From NCBI GenBank assembly GCA_019241495.1, contig JAFAWZ010000217.1, forward strand, positions 1 through 7,774: 7,774 nucleotides of DNA. The letters are read 5' to 3'. Below the pieces are notes generated by a model, which saw only the letters and a program-made list of their open reading frames with translations, ran no database searches and had not been told where the DNA came from. Below are positions 1 to 5,664 of the stretch, piece by piece. Source of the stretch: Acidimicrobiales bacterium (GTDB lineage Bacteria; Actinomycetota; Acidimicrobiia; Acidimicrobiales; Palsa-688). How positions within the stretch are numbered: position 1 is the first letter of the stretch; each line of letters begins with the position of its first letter. A program made the translations under genes and the position numbers.

Positions 1-1148
1 TAGGAGCCGAGCACGGTCGGGTACTGCCAGGTGAAGTTGATCGGCCCGTGCTGAGCCACATAGGCCGAGATCAGCTGCTGAGCCTTGTTCATGTCACCAT
101 TGGGCAACGTCAAGCTGGCGTCGTAGAACGGCGAAGACGACGGGAACCACGTGGTTGGCACGATCCCCGCCCCGTTGACCGCCTCCTGGTTGATCTGATT
201 CAGATCCAGCGCCTCGCTGAGGCCCAACCGCACCGAGGCATCGTCGAAAGGAGCCATGGTGGTGTTGAAGATCAGCCCGATCCCACCCAGCTGCTCCGGT
301 GCGACGATCGGGTAACCCTGCTGTTTCAGCTGGGCGATGTGTGGATCCGCAGTCGGGGCATAGACCATGTCACCCTGGCCAGTAGTGAAAGCGTTGAACT
401 GCTGGGTGTTATCCGTGGCGAACTTGAGGGTCATCGAGTCGAGGTAGGGCTTGGGAGCCAGGTAGTAGTGAGGGTTCTTGGCGAACGTCCAGTGGTCCCC
501 GGGCGCGGACTGGGTCAGCACGAACGGCCCCGCCCCGACCGGCTTGGCGCCGAACTGGTCGCCCTCGGCCTGGATGGCGGTGGGTGAGCCGATCAGGCCC
601 AGCTCGTCCATGACCAACCGGGGGAACTGGGCATTGGCCGACTTGAGCGTCACGTTCAGCGTGGTCGGGTCCACCACCGTCATGTCGGAGATCGACGTGG
701 CGTCGGGGGTGAAGGTGCCGATCGTCGGATCCTGCTCCCGGGTCCAGTTGAACTTCACCGCCGCCGCATCGAAGGTCGTGCCGTCGGAGAACACCAGGTT
801 GGGGCGCAACTTCAACACCCAGTGGACCTGGTCCGTGCTGGTCAGCGACTGGGCGAAGCCTGCCACGATGTGGCCCTGGTCGTCGAGGTAGACCAGATCG
901 TCGAAGAGGGCGGTCTGCGCATAGGGCTGTGTCCCGCCGGAGAGCGACACCTTCGCCGGATCGAAGCTCACGATATTGTAGTGGATCAGCATGGTGGCGC
1001 TGCCCCCGCTCTGGGCCGTCGCCGTCGTGGGCGTTCCGCCGGAGGTGGGCGTCGGAGAGGCCCCGTTCTTGGACGAGCTGCAAGCTCCTGCCACCAGGCC
1101 CACAGCGACTGCCGCGGATAGCCACTTGATCGCGCCGAAGCGATTCAT
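1..1148 (-). CDS. SBP1: family-5 (Opp/Dpp-type) ABC solute-binding lipoprotein, 3' end outside window
   Basis: Extracytoplasmic substrate-binding component of a peptide-type ABC importer, expected to be lipid-anchored and to pass ligand to OppBC. The frame is open for 382 codons from ATG at 1148-1146 to the left edge; about 140 C-terminal residues are missing, judging from the 521-residue paralogue at 5665-7230. Residues 1-23 are a lipoprotein signal (MNR, Lys8, hydrophobic stretch, then LVAGAC with Cys23 as the lipidated residue), followed by a Ser/Thr/Pro linker to about residue 48. The family-5 signature region lies around 95-131 (AGFAQSL, VLKLRPNLVFSDGT). The start is supported by GAGGGG 7 nt upstream and by the same MNR start in both paralogues. 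It lies downstream of oppF on the same strand, but a 198-bp gap with its own promoter suggests separate transcription. The ligand is unknown; peptides are usual, but the family also binds other solutes. Confidence 0.93.
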   Translation of the reverse strand, partial: MNRFGAIKWLSAAVAVGLVAGACSSSKNGASPTPTSGGTPTTATAQSGGSATMLIHYNIVSFDPAKVSLSGGTQPYAQTALFDDLVYLDDQGHIVAGFAQSLTSTDQVHWVLKLRPNLVFSDGTTFDAAAVKFNWTREQDPTIGTFTPDATSISDMTVVDPTTLNVTLKSANAQFPRLVMDELGLIGSPTAIQAEGDQFGAKPVGAGPFVLTQSAPGDHWTFAKNPHYYLAPKPYLDSMTLKFATDNTQQFNAFTTGQGDMVYAPTADPHIAQLKQQGYPIVAPEQLGGIGLIFNTTMAPFDDASVRLGLSEALDLNQINQEAVNGAGIVPTTWFPSSSPFYDASLTLPNGDMNKAQQLISAYVAQHGPINFTWQYPTVLGS

Positions 1149-1183
1149 CGATATTCCCCTCGTTTTGTCCGTCGTCTTTAATC

Positions 1184-1213
1184 TTGTTAGCAGGATGGGC
1201 GCGCCGGCCACAA
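1184..1213 (-). promoter_or_regulatory. Predicted sigma-70-type promoter of SBP1
   Basis: On the minus strand, TTGTGG (1213-1208), an 18-nt spacer and TAACAA (1189-1184) lie about 35 nt upstream of the SBP1 start. The block from CTTGTG through GCGCGCCC to CTGCTAACAA resembles the SBP2 upstream region (CTTGTG, GGCACGCCC, CTGCTATCAA). That cross-paralogue similarity is the main support; the -35 box alone is a weak match. Confidence 0.45.
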
Positions 1214-1307
1214 GTTACGGACCCAGCGAGAGCCTGCTTTCCTCACCCCCTGCCGGAACACCAGCCTGGCCGAGCGGCCGAATCTGGGGTCGTTCGTCGC
1301 CATTTCG

Positions 1308-1325
1308 TGAGGACAAGCGCCCTCA
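1308..1325 (-). terminator. Weak hairpin after oppF, possible terminator
   Basis: About 22 bases past the oppF stop, the minus strand reads TGAGGG, a 6-nt loop, then TCCTCA: five Watson-Crick pairs plus one G-U. There is no U-tract. It sits between oppF and the SBP1 promoter, where a terminator would be expected, but it is short enough to be chance. Nothing else convincing was seen in the 1149-1346 gap apart from a small GGCC-GAGC-GGCC palindrome at about 1269-1280. Confidence 0.2.
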
Positions 1326-1346
1326 GAAGAATGGCCCAAATGGGGT

Positions 1347-2360
1347 TCAGGCCGCCCCGTTGGCGTGGACGCCGGTCAGAGGGAAATGACACGCTACGAA
1401 GTGCCCAGGAGCGATCTCTCGCAACTCCGGCGTATCGCTCGAACAGCGCGGTTGGGCGAAAGGGCACCGGGTATGGAACCGGCAACCGGAAGGGGGATCC
1501 AGCGGAGAGGGCAGCTCACCGCGCACCTTGCGACCTTCGAAGGGTTGGCGGGCCGAGGGATCCGGCACCGGAATCGCCTGGAGCAGGCCGACCGTGTAGG
1601 GATGGGCCGGCTCGCGGTAGAGGCTTTCCGACGACGCGATCTCGCACAGCCGACCCAGGTACATGACAGCCACCCGGTCGCTGATGTTCTTCACGACCGC
1701 GAGGTCGTGGGCGATGAAGAGGAGCGCCATGCCGTGACGGCGCTTGAGGTCCTCGAGCAGGTTGAGGACCTGCGCCTGCACTGAGACGTCGAGGGCGGAG
1801 ACCGGTTCGTCGCAGATGAGCAGCCGCGGTTCGAGCATGAGCGCCCGGGCGATCGAGATCCTCTGGCATTGGCCACCGGAGAACTGGTGGGGACGCCGCG
1901 ACCCACTCTCGTCGGCGTCGATCCCGACTTCGCCGAGCCGCTGCCGAGATCGATCGAGCTGCTCGCTGGGCGACCCGATTCCCCAGATCCTCAAGGGGTC
2001 CCGGACGAGCTCGATCACCCGCTTCCTCGGATTGAGGGAGGAGATCGGGTCCTGGAAGATCATCTGGAGTTGCCGGCGGGCCTGCTTCAGCTCTTTGCCG
2101 TTCAGCCGGGTCAGGTCGACCCCCTCGAAAACCACAGACCCACTCGTGGGGCGGTACAGCTGAACGATGGCTCGGGCCAGGCTCGACTTGCCACAACCCG
2201 ACTCGCCGACCAGCCCGAGCGTCTCGCCCTCGTGTATGGCGAACGAGACCCCTGACACGGCGCGCACCCGCTTGCCGTCCCGGACCGGGAACTCCAGCAC
2301 GAGATCTTCGACGCTCAGAATTGTGTCCGGCGCCTGCTGATACGTCTCGGCAGCGCTCAC
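1347..2360 (-). CDS. oppF: Oligopeptide ABC transporter ATP-binding protein OppF
   Basis: One of the two ATPases that power the importer; it acts on the cytoplasmic face bound to the permeases. Start chosen: GTG at 2360-2358, overlapping the oppD stop (GTGA) and giving 337 residues, a normal family length. Visible motifs are Walker A GESGCGKS (52-59), Q-loop Gln103 in IFQDP, signature FSGGQCQR (160-167), Walker B LLICDEP (180-186) and H-loop His218 in AHD. A C-terminal oligopeptide-transporter domain contains four cysteines (293, 299, 306, 324) in the CxxxxxC-x6-C pattern that holds an iron-sulfur cluster in Dpp-type ATPases; the cluster here is inferred. FSGGQCQR, ICDEPVSALDVS and FIAHDLAVVK match the OppF rather than the DppF subtype. 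No good Shine-Dalgarno precedes the GTG, so translation probably depends on coupling to oppD. The frame is open upstream to an ATG at 2516, but that start would lie deep inside oppD. Confidence 0.92.
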   Translation of the reverse strand: MSAAETYQQAPDTILSVEDLVLEFPVRDGKRVRAVSGVSFAIHEGETLGLVGESGCGKSSLARAIVQLYRPTSGSVVFEGVDLTRLNGKELKQARRQLQMIFQDPISSLNPRKRVIELVRDPLRIWGIGSPSEQLDRSRQRLGEVGIDADESGSRRPHQFSGGQCQRISIARALMLEPRLLICDEPVSALDVSVQAQVLNLLEDLKRRHGMALLFIAHDLAVVKNISDRVAVMYLGRLCEIASSESLYREPAHPYTVGLLQAIPVPDPSARQPFEGRKVRGELPSPLDPPSGCRFHTRCPFAQPRCSSDTPELREIAPGHFVACHFPLTGVHANGAA

Positions 2361-3424
2361 GCGGATCGGGTGGTGGACGACTCGAGCGGTACGGATGGTG
2401 CATCGACGGGATACCAGCAGCGGAAGAGGTGCCCCGGCTCGGGCCCCGGCGTCAGGGGAGGCAGTTCGGCCGAGCACCGCTCCTGGGCTCTCAGGCAGCG
2501 CGGCGCGAACCGGCATCCCGACGGCGGGTTGAGAAGGCTGGGTGGGCGTCCCCTGATTACCTCGAGCCGGGAGTGGGGCGGATTGTCGATTCGCGGCACC
2601 GACTGAAGAAGAGCCGAGGTGTACGGGCTCTTGGTGTGGGCGAAGACCACCGGCGTCGGACCTTGCTCAACTATCTGGCCGGCGTACATCACGGCAATGT
2701 CATCAGTCCGGTTGGCGACCACGCCGAGATCGTGGGTGATCAGAACCATGCCCATGTCCCGGGCGTGCTGTTGTTCCTGCAGGAGATCGAGGATCTGGTC
2801 CTGCACAGTGACATCCAGAGCCGTGGTGGGTTCGTCGGCCATGAGGAGCACCGGATCACACGACAAAGCGATGGCGATGGTAACCCTCTGACGCATCCCT
2901 CCCGACAGGCTGTGCGGGTACCGGCCCAGGATCTGCGCCGGTTCGGGGATGCCGACCGCGTCGAGCAACTTGATGGCCAGCTCCCGGCTGTCGTGACGGC
3001 TCATCTGACGGTGCTGGCGGAGGCTCTCGGCGACCTGCTGGCCGATTTTGAGCACCGGGTTGAGCGAGGTCATCGGGTCCTGGAAGACCATGGACAGGCG
3101 CGACCCCCAGACCGCCCTCATCTGCTTGGGTGAGCGGACCGTCAGATCGATCCCATCCAGGAACACCCGCCCAGTGGTGTCCACGCCCCTCCTCGGCAGG
3201 AGGCGCATGATGGATCGGGCGAGCACCGTCTTGCCCGAACCCGACTCGCCGACCAATCCGAGTGCCCGTCCCCGCTGAACCTGGAGAGACACGCCGTCGA
3301 CCGCCCGCACCGTCCCGTAAGGCGTCGAGAACGACACCGCCAGGTCCTCTACGGTCAGCAACGTCCCGCCCGTCTGCGACTGGCCGTCCATCGGTGACCT
3401 GGCCATGGATGATCGGCCCCTCAT
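2357..3424 (-). CDS. oppD: Oligopeptide/dipeptide ABC transporter ATP-binding protein OppD
   Basis: Partner ATPase to OppF, cytoplasmic, 355 residues. Motifs in order: Walker A GESGSGKT (59-66), Q-loop Gln115 in VFQDP, signature LSGGMRQR (173-180), Walker B VLLMADEP (192-199, with catalytic-type Glu198) and H-loop His231 in ITHD. The C-terminal oligopeptide-specific domain (about 255-340) has SPYTSALL and four cysteines (304, 310, 317, 336) spaced as in iron-sulfur-bearing DppD proteins. LSGGMRQR is the form usual in OppD/DppD. The ATG at 3424-3422 overlaps the oppC stop by one base (TAATG), which supports this start; a later Met7 would shorten only a non-conserved leader. The four-base overlap with oppF implies coupled, near-equimolar synthesis of the two ATPases. 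Substrate cannot be told from this subunit. Confidence 0.93.
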   Translation of the reverse strand: MRGRSSMARSPMDGQSQTGGTLLTVEDLAVSFSTPYGTVRAVDGVSLQVQRGRALGLVGESGSGKTVLARSIMRLLPRRGVDTTGRVFLDGIDLTVRSPKQMRAVWGSRLSMVFQDPMTSLNPVLKIGQQVAESLRQHRQMSRHDSRELAIKLLDAVGIPEPAQILGRYPHSLSGGMRQRVTIAIALSCDPVLLMADEPTTALDVTVQDQILDLLQEQQHARDMGMVLITHDLGVVANRTDDIAVMYAGQIVEQGPTPVVFAHTKSPYTSALLQSVPRIDNPPHSRLEVIRGRPPSLLNPPSGCRFAPRCLRAQERCSAELPPLTPGPEPGHLFRCWYPVDAPSVPLESSTTRSA

Positions 3425-4332
3425 TACAGAGCCGATTCTCGCACGTCGAAACGCTGGCGGGCCGCGTCACCGAGGACGTTAAGGGCATAGACCGTGATGA
3501 AGAGGACGACGGCCGGCACGAACACCAGACCCGGATGCTGCACCAGGTCCGGTTGGCCGTCCGCGATCATGGCGCCCCAACTCGGAGCCGGGGGTGGCAC
3601 GCCGAGCCCGAGATAGCTCAATGAGCTGGCCGCCACGATGAGGAAGGCCATCAGCACGACTGCGTAAGCGGCGATGGGCGCCAGGATGTTGGGAAGGATC
3701 TCTTTGAAGACGATGCGCAAGGGGCCCGCACCCATCAAGCGATTGGCTTGCACGAACTCCCGGTTCACGAACCGCAGGGCATTGGCTCGCGAAAGCCGGA
3801 TGAAAGCCGGCATGGACACGATGGCCAGGCCGCCCGTGACGGTCGTGCTGCTCGGGCCGATGGTAGCCGCCACCGCCAACAGGAACACCAGCGGAGGGAA
3901 CGCCAGGATGGCGTCTGTGAACGTCCCGACCGCGACGTCCATGAAGTTGCGTATATAAGCGGACAGCAAGCCGACGATGGCACCCACGCTCATGGCGATG
4001 GCTGCCGCAATGACGCTGACCGCCAAGGACTGCCTCGCCCCGAAGATCAACCTCGACAGCTCGTCGCGCCCGAGGGCGTCGGTCCCGAGCGGGTGGGACC
4101 AGCTGTGGAACGGCCCGACCCTCGAGTGGCCAACGTGGTGGGACGGATTGGCCAGGGGGATCCAGTTGGCGATCACCGCGAGGATGGCCCAGGCACCGAT
4201 CCACACCGCCGCGATTATGATGAGGACGCTCGGCCGCCGACGACGCTGGCGGCGGGTCAGAGCGGCCCGACCCCGGACCGGGATCTCCGTGGGCAGAGCC
4301 GGGGGCGTGGGCGCCAAGGAGATCTCGCTCAT
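3424..4332 (-). CDS. oppC: Oligopeptide/dipeptide ABC transporter permease OppC/DppC
   Basis: Inner-membrane channel subunit of 302 residues. A basic cytoplasmic N-terminus (TRRQRRRRP, 26-34) is followed by TM1 (about 35-57), the family hallmark LGTDALGRD (82-90), further hydrophobic segments (about 102-124, 134-158, 165-177, 216-240, 267-288) and the cytoplasmic EAA-type loop for ATPase docking (REFVQANRLMGAG, 191-203, continuing to LPNILAP). SYLGLGVPPPAPSWG (239-253) is also typical of DppC/OppC. The start ATG at 4332-4330 overlaps the TGA of the preceding mini-ORF (ATGA), and an in-frame TAG lies only five codons upstream, so a longer form is excluded. The AGGGGGG ribosome-binding site lies in a predicted hairpin (4332-4362), so translation probably depends on ribosomes arriving from the upstream mini-ORF. 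It ends in TAATG with oppD. Confidence 0.93.
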   Translation of the reverse strand: MSEISLAPTPPALPTEIPVRGRAALTRRQRRRRPSVLIIIAAVWIGAWAILAVIANWIPLANPSHHVGHSRVGPFHSWSHPLGTDALGRDELSRLIFGARQSLAVSVIAAAIAMSVGAIVGLLSAYIRNFMDVAVGTFTDAILAFPPLVFLLAVAATIGPSSTTVTGGLAIVSMPAFIRLSRANALRFVNREFVQANRLMGAGPLRIVFKEILPNILAPIAAYAVVLMAFLIVAASSLSYLGLGVPPPAPSWGAMIADGQPDLVQHPGLVFVPAVVLFITVYALNVLGDAARQRFDVRESAL

Positions 4333-4397
4333 CGGTCCACCCCCCTACGGGATATGGACCGACCCGTCAAACTGACTCGCTCCCGAAGGTCGCTCAT
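4329..4397 (-). CDS. Mini-ORF C: 22-residue coupled peptide immediately before oppC
   Basis: ATG at 4397-4395 overlaps the stop of mini-ORF B, and TGA at 4331-4329 overlaps the oppC ATG (ATGA on both sides). The peptide begins MSDLRERVSLTGRS, ends RRGVDR and has six Arg in 22 residues. An AGGGGGGTGG Shine-Dalgarno-like stretch lies just upstream of its start. It is not a recognised protein. The peptide may have no function of its own, with the act of translating it opening the oppC ribosome-binding site. Overlaps at both ends and a good ribosome-binding site make translation plausible; there is no expression evidence. Confidence 0.5.
   Translation of the reverse strand: MSDLRERVSLTGRSISRRGVDR
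4332..4362 (-). promoter_or_regulatory. Hairpin enclosing the oppC ribosome-binding site
   Basis: On the minus strand, TCGGTCCA (4362-4355) and TGGACCGA (4339-4332) form a perfect 8-bp inverted repeat around a 15-nt interior that contains CCC and AGGGGGG, which could pair further. The 3' arm ends on the A of the oppC ATG, so the fold would hide the Shine-Dalgarno sequence and crowd the start codon. A ribosome translating mini-ORF C would melt it. Confidence 0.55.
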
Positions 4398-4462
4398 CGG
4401 TCCACCCCCCTACGGGATGTAGACCGACCCGTCAAACTGACTCGCTCCCGAAGGTCGCTCAT
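4394..4462 (-). CDS. Mini-ORF B: 22-residue coupled peptide, middle repeat copy
   Basis: Same design as mini-ORF C, one repeat unit upstream: ATG 4462-4460 overlaps the stop of mini-ORF A, and TGA 4396-4394 overlaps the start of C. It differs from C by two bases, TCC-ATA to TCT-ACA, changing Ser-Ile to Ser-Thr in the middle of the peptide. Both changes fall in the 5' arm of the predicted hairpin and both leave the arm able to pair. The AGGGGGG ribosome-binding site and the rest of the unit match copy C. Confidence 0.5.
   Translation of the reverse strand: MSDLRERVSLTGRSTSRRGVDR
4397..4427 (-). promoter_or_regulatory. Hairpin enclosing the mini-ORF C ribosome-binding site (variant copy)
   Basis: Same fold as at 4332-4362, but the 5' arm reads TCGGTCTA instead of TCGGTCCA and the next base is C instead of T-A-T context. 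In RNA the first change turns a C-G pair into U-G, and the next difference turns a possible U-G into C-G. The stem is therefore retained despite two substitutions. Confidence 0.5.
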
Positions 4463-4557
4463 CGGTCCACCCCCCTACGGGATATGGACCGACCCGTCAC
4501 ACTGACTCGCTCCCGAAGGTCGGGCATAACACCGATTCGGTCCCGAAGGTCGCTCAT
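4459..4557 (-). CDS. Mini-ORF A: 32-residue coupled peptide directly after oppB
   Basis: ATG 4557-4555 overlaps the oppB stop (ATGA), and TGA 4461-4459 overlaps the start of mini-ORF B. It is the mini-ORF B/C frame with an extra in-frame 10-codon head: MSDLRDRIGV is followed by MPDLRERVSV, then the shared tail TGRSISRRGVDR. The second block begins with its own Met (codon 11). The oppB end supplies GGGTGG about 7 nt before this ATG as a ribosome-binding site. No known protein is recognised. Confidence 0.5.
   Translation of the reverse strand: MSDLRDRIGVMPDLRERVSVTGRSISRRGVDR
4462..4492 (-). promoter_or_regulatory. Hairpin enclosing the mini-ORF B ribosome-binding site
   Basis: Arms TCGGTCCA (4492-4485) and TGGACCGA (4469-4462) on the minus strand, with AGGGGGG in the interior, ending on the A of the mini-ORF B start codon. 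It is identical in sequence to the copy before oppC. Confidence 0.5.
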
Positions 4558-5513
4558 TGGGCCGCCACCCGGGGATCGAGGGCGGTGTAGGCGATGTCCA
4601 CGAGCAGGTTGAGCACCAGATAGACCAGAGCGATGATGGCGATCACGGCCTGGACCATGACCAGATCCTTCGAGAGGATGGACGACACCAGCAGGCTCCC
4701 GAGCCCCGGGAGTGAGTACACCTGCTCGATGATCACGGCGTTCCCTATGAGGCCGCCGATGGCAACTCCAGCGATGGTCAGCAGCGAGAACGAGGAAGGC
4801 TTCAGGGCGTGGCGGAAGAGGATCTTCCAGGTCGGCAGGCCTTTCGAGCGGGCCAAGAGGATGTAATCCTGCTGGAGGGTGGCGATGACGTCGGCTCTCA
4901 GCACGCGCTGGAAGATAGCGATCAAGGGCAGTGACAGCGAGACGACCGGCAGGACCGCGGTGCGGAAGTTGCGGGCTGGGTTCTTGGACAGCGACTGCCA
5001 ACCGATGGCAGGAAACACATGGACCTTGACGGCTAGCAGATAGGCGAGAAGGATCCCGGCGAGGAAGCCGGGTATAGAGATGAAAGACGACGTCACCCCG
5101 TCGACGACCCGGTCGGCGAACGATCCAGCCCGATAGCCGGTGTAGAGGGCGGTCGGCACGGCGATGATGAGGGCGATGAGACCCGCCATGATCGTGAGCT
5201 CCAGGCTCACCGGGACCCTTTGGGACAGCGCTTGAGTCACAGTCTGCTGGGTCTGGTAGGACCGCCCGAGGTCCCCGTGGAAAACCCTGCTCAACCAGTG
5301 CCAGTACTGGACCAAGACCGACTCGTTGAACCCGTACTTCTTGTTGATGGCAGCGATCACCGACGGAGTCGCGGACGGGCCAGCGAGGATCACCGCTGGC
5401 GAACCGGGAACCAGATTGAGCATCCATGTAGTCGCCAACGTCACCAGGAACATCAGCACCACCAGGCGTCCCAGACGCTTGATGATCATGCCCAGAAGGG
5501 CATTTCGAACCAT
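4554..5513 (-). CDS. oppB: Oligopeptide/dipeptide ABC transporter permease OppB/DppB
   Basis: First gene of the core operon; inner-membrane channel subunit of 319 residues, normal for OppB/DppB. TM1 is at about 13-33, followed by the periplasmic segment with NLVPGSPA (33-40) and GDLGRSY (80-86), then hydrophobic segments at about 103-125, 145-163, 186-201, 243-262 and 286-305. The EAA-type ATPase-docking loop is QDYILLARSKGLP (215-227), continuing to FRHALKPS. VIIEQVYSLPGLGSLL (260-275) is a strong DppB/OppB hallmark. The start ATG at 5513-5511 has GGGGGAGGAAG 7 nt upstream and overlaps the stop of a 10-codon leader frame (TAATG). The stop (TGA 4556-4554) overlaps the start of mini-ORF A. It pairs with OppC to form the translocation pore. 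Confidence 0.94.
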   Translation of the reverse strand: MVRNALLGMIIKRLGRLVVLMFLVTLATTWMLNLVPGSPAVILAGPSATPSVIAAINKKYGFNESVLVQYWHWLSRVFHGDLGRSYQTQQTVTQALSQRVPVSLELTIMAGLIALIIAVPTALYTGYRAGSFADRVVDGVTSSFISIPGFLAGILLAYLLAVKVHVFPAIGWQSLSKNPARNFRTAVLPVVSLSLPLIAIFQRVLRADVIATLQQDYILLARSKGLPTWKILFRHALKPSSFSLLTIAGVAIGGLIGNAVIIEQVYSLPGLGSLLVSSILSKDLVMVQAVIAIIALVYLVLNLLVDIAYTALDPRVAAQ

Positions 5514-5545
5514 TACTTCACTTCCTCCCCCATGGGCATGGTCAT
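5513..5545 (-). CDS. Possible 10-residue leader peptide coupled to oppB
   Basis: ATG at 5545-5543 opens the frame MTMPMGEEVK, and its TAA (5515-5513) overlaps the oppB ATG by one base. GAGG lies 7 nt before the first ATG. The oppB Shine-Dalgarno sequence lies within the codons of this frame, so translation of the leader would affect access to it. Its short length means it could be chance; the overlap and ribosome-binding site are what make it worth listing. Confidence 0.35.
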   Translation of the reverse strand: MTMPMGEEVK

Positions 5546-5590
5546 CCTAGCGCCTCGTTCTGGAATACGGGACGCAGGGTCCCCGATGCC

Positions 5591-5619
5591 TTGTGCTGTC
5601 GGGCACGCCCTGCTATCAA
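5591..5619 (+). promoter_or_regulatory. Predicted sigma-70-type promoter of SBP2, in the oppB/SBP2 divergent region
   Basis: TTGTGC (5591-5596), a 17-nt spacer and TATCAA (5614-5619), placing a start site near 5626 and a leader of about 40 nt. The region resembles the SBP1 promoter. The 151-bp gap (5514-5664) must also hold the promoter for the oppB operon on the other strand, but no minus-strand pair of boxes stood out. Confidence 0.5.
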
Positions 5620-5664
5620 AGGTCTATTCGATCCATGTGGGTCCGGAACAGGGGGGAAATACTC

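Larger units (their letters stand above)
4327..4551 (-). repeat. 65-bp tandem repeat (3 copies plus 30-bp partial) between oppB and oppC
   Basis: Three adjacent 65-bp units lie at 4327-4391, 4392-4456 and 4457-4521. They differ by two bases (middle) and one base (outermost). A 30-bp piece at 4522-4551 repeats the final ~20 bp of the unit (CCGATTCGGTCCCGAAGGTC against CTGACTCGCTCCCGAAGGTC). Each unit holds an ATG start, a 69-nt frame, a Shine-Dalgarno sequence and a hairpin. 65 equals 69 minus the 4-base ATGA overlap, so adding or losing a unit adds or removes one whole coupled mini-ORF and leaves the oppB and oppC frames unchanged. Confidence 0.93.

Noticed and set aside
1860..1885. Cysteine in the OppF signature motif (FSGGQCQR instead of GQRQR)
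   Set aside because: It looked like a mutated ABC signature, but this form is normal for OppF proteins and LSGGQ-equivalent residues are intact.
2361..2516. Longer OppF start at ATG 2516
   Set aside because: It would overlap oppD by 160 bases and add 52 unconserved residues. The GTG at 2360 with GTGA overlap gives the family-typical N-terminus.
4380..4392. CTTCGG tetraloop-like sequence in each repeat unit (minus strand)
   Set aside because: Only two base pairs can flank the loop, so no stable stem is supported.
4327..4551. Repeat cluster as a CRISPR array
   Set aside because: The units are directly adjacent with no unique spacers, and the 65-bp unit is coding and coupled to flanking genes.
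4459..5427. Open frame of about 320 codons overlapping oppB in another frame
   Set aside because: Its Arg/Pro/His-rich product is a shadow of oppB. Only its last 33 codons, which coincide with mini-ORF A, are of interest.
5514..5600. Minus-strand promoter for the oppB operon
   Set aside because: One must exist nearby, but TATTCC near 5565 has no acceptable -35 partner and would leave almost no leader, so no site is called.
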